This document shows positions 4,429-5,523 of a DNA stretch of 5,523 nucleotides, one piece after another. The first letter of the stretch is position 1; every line of letters begins with the position of its first letter. The notes under the pieces are model-generated. The model saw nothing but the letters and a program-made list of their open reading frames with translations. It searched no databases and was not told the origin of the DNA. Source of the stretch: Verrucomicrobiales bacterium (GTDB lineage: Bacteria > Verrucomicrobiota > Verrucomicrobiia > Limisphaerales > UBA1096); NCBI GenBank assembly GCA_028817635.1, contig JAPPPH010000208.1, positions 1-5,523 of the forward strand, written 5' to 3'. Position numbers and translations under genes: made by a program.

Positions 4429-5523
4429 TCAATCCTTGTCACCGGGCCAGGCGTTCCATTGCCAGCGGCGTTTCTCCGGGTTGTAGAAAAACACCATGAG
4501 GGTGATGCCCAGCATGGAGATAAAAAAGATCAGCGCATTCGGGTGGCGACCGCCCCAGTCCTTCCACGGCCAGGGGAAGTCAAAGAAGGCAAAGTTCAGG
4601 TCATGGAAAATCCAAACGCAAAAGAGTAGGGCACAGCGGATGAACAACGGGTGCTCGCCGCCTGGCTTGGCTTGCCGCGCGAACCAGACGGCAATCGTAG
4701 TGGCGAGCAGCATCGGCAAAATCAGATAGGCCAGCCAAGTGACGCTGTAGGCGGCAGGATCAACCAACGCTCGAAGCGTCTTGCCGGCGATCGGCAGGAG
4801 GGTGATCGGTAGCAGCATCAGGTACGGTCCCCAGCGGCCCTGCACGCAGAGCACCAGCGGAATCACCCCCATCATCACACCGAGGTCGTATACCCCGTCG
4901 ATCCAATGGAGTTTGCTGAACTCAACCAACCCGATCAGCGTCACGTGCACCGCCAAAAGCAGCCCGACCAGCCAAGCCGGCAATGGACTCACGTCCGGCT
5001 CGGACGAGACGCCGATGCGGCGGCGGTTCAGCCATAGGCCAAGGCCAAGCACCGCACCCATCACCGTGCCGAAGGTGGTCTCCATCATGTTCCACCAGTT
5101 GAAATATTTTGTGAAAAAGCCGATGAAACTTGCGTTGTACATCCCGGGGTTCCACGCATTGCTGGCCTGAAGCGCTTGGCCAAGCGGAAAGCCCAGCGCG
5201 CCGCCGAGCAGGCCCCAGAGCGCGAGATTGCGGGCGAGCCGATCGCGCTTGGCCAAGGCGGCGTAAACGATGCCGGAGACCAGCGCGGCGAGCAGCCCAC
5301 CCCAGATCTCGGGGCGATGTTTCAGTTCAACCCCCGGTTCCCATTGCCAGTGGTCGGAAAAGTAGAAGAAGGGCAGACGTTGGTTATCCGGGTCATGTGG
5401 CGTATTGAACAGCCACCACCCGAACACGACGGCCATGAGCATCCCGAGCATCAAAAGGAACATCTCGAACGGCCGGTATCGTTTGCCTCCCAGCCCGATT
5501 CCAAGGAACAGCCCGCAGAAACC
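4429..5523 (-). CDS. Polytopic inner-membrane protein of unknown family (5' end outside window)
   Basis: The minus-strand frame ending at TGA 4431-4429 stays open to the right edge, giving at least 364 residues. An ATG exists at 5463-5461, but the 21 codons before it are also open and encode a glycine-rich hydrophobic stretch followed by KRYRPFE, so the true start is probably upstream. Counting from that Met as 1, about ten membrane segments are visible: near 2-19, 53-70, 80-98, 130-145, 162-181, 191-207, 213-230, 241-260, 273-293 and 310-327. They are linked by short basic loops such as AKRDRLAR (71-78) and NRRR (146-149). Aromatic loops rich in Trp and Phe (PWPWKDW, 297-303) and a hydrophilic end rich in Trp and Lys complete it. 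I see no transporter, transferase or protease motif that names it. Its only visible partner is the dehydratase gene 23 bases downstream, so a transport or sensing role in sugar-acid use is possible but unsupported. Confidence 0.87.
   Translation of the reverse strand, partial: GFCGLFLGIGLGGKRYRPFEMFLLMLGMLMAVVFGWWLFNTPHDPDNQRLPFFYFSDHWQWEPGVELKHRPEIWGGLLAALVSGIVYAALAKRDRLARNLALWGLLGGALGFPLGQALQASNAWNPGMYNASFIGFFTKYFNWWNMMETTFGTVMGAVLGLGLWLNRRRIGVSSEPDVSPLPAWLVGLLLAVHVTLIGLVEFSKLHWIDGVYDLGVMMGVIPLVLCVQGRWGPYLMLLPITLLPIAGKTLRALVDPAAYSVTWLAYLILPMLLATTIAVWFARQAKPGGEHPLFIRCALLFCVWIFHDLNFAFFDFPWPWKDWGGRHPNALIFFISMLGITLMVFFYNPEKRRWQWNAWPGDKD
5173..5186. repeat. 14-bp perfect palindrome inside the membrane-protein gene
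   Basis: CGCTTGGCCAAGCG is read on the minus strand as CTT GGC CAA GCG and encodes Leu-Gly-Gln-Ala at residues 94-97, counting from the Met at 5463. Confidence 0.8.
5246..5257. repeat. Palindrome copy inside the membrane-protein gene
   Basis: CGCTTGGCCAAG, with the full 10-mer at 5248-5257, is read on the minus strand as TTG GCC AAG CGC and encodes Leu-Ala-Lys-Arg at residues 70-73. It lies about 73 bases from the previous copy. A degenerate relative, AAGGCCAAGC, is at 5041-5050. Confidence 0.75.

Noticed and set aside
4406..4432. TTG at 4432 as the preferred start of the dehydratase
   Set aside because: The extra residues are encoded mainly by the repeat palindrome, and the homologous N-terminus fits the ATG at 4405. 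It remains possible through stop-start coupling.
1776..5257. CRISPR array or insertion-sequence ends made of the palindromes
   Set aside because: Spacing is irregular, copies are only 8-16 bp and lie mostly inside intact genes, and there is no transposase, regular spacer or target duplication.
5461..5463. ATG at 5463 as the true start of the membrane protein
   Set aside because: The 21 codons before it are open and encode a glycine-rich hydrophobic segment plus a basic loop that look like the same protein.

Overview
The window looks like bacterial chromosome. The part right of about position 1160 is GC-rich (one line I counted was about two thirds G+C); the leftmost kilobase is clearly lower (three of four lines I counted were at or below 52%). 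It holds five protein genes, two of which run off the window edges. No RNA gene, transposase, CRISPR array or phage gene is visible. The lineage cannot be fixed from sequence alone. A secreted-protein gene, an archaeal-type pentonate dehydratase, a single-domain dolichol-phosphate-mannose-synthase-like transferase and start codons without Shine-Dalgarno sequences would suit an environmental Gram-negative, for example of the Verrucomicrobiota/PVC group, but this is a guess.

Layout. Bases 1-985 (minus) encode the N-terminal 328 residues of a secreted protein with a signal peptide and two tandem copies of a roughly 150-residue beta-rich domain. Bases 986-1189 are a divergent intergenic region with two good dyads and no gene. 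Bases 1190-2764 (plus) encode an alpha-ketoglutarate semialdehyde dehydrogenase. One base later, 2766-3503 (plus) encodes a polyprenol-phosphate mannosyltransferase-like GT2 enzyme. The next 35 bases form a convergent junction filled mostly by a perfect 22-bp palindrome. On the minus strand, 3539-4405 encodes an FAH-fold 2-keto-3-deoxy-pentonate dehydratase. Upstream of it, 4429 to beyond 5523 encodes a polytopic membrane protein of unknown family.

How the genes fit. The dehydratase makes alpha-ketoglutarate semialdehyde from 2-keto-3-deoxy-pentonate and the dehydrogenase oxidises it to 2-oxoglutarate. Together they are the last two steps of the non-phosphorylative (Weimberg-type) pentose oxidation route. 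They lie on opposite strands with the glycosyltransferase between them, so they are probably in two transcription units.

The most unusual signal is a short palindrome. TTGGCCAA occurs ten times between 1776 and 5256, and seven of these are the 10-mer CTTGGCCAAG, often widened to CGCTTGGCCAAGCG. Chance predicts about 0.1 copies of the 8-mer. It is absent from the leftmost 1.7 kb. It occurs inside genes in two reading frames, and it nearly fills both tiny intergenic gaps in the right-hand part. This points to a highly iterated genomic palindrome acting at the DNA or RNA level.
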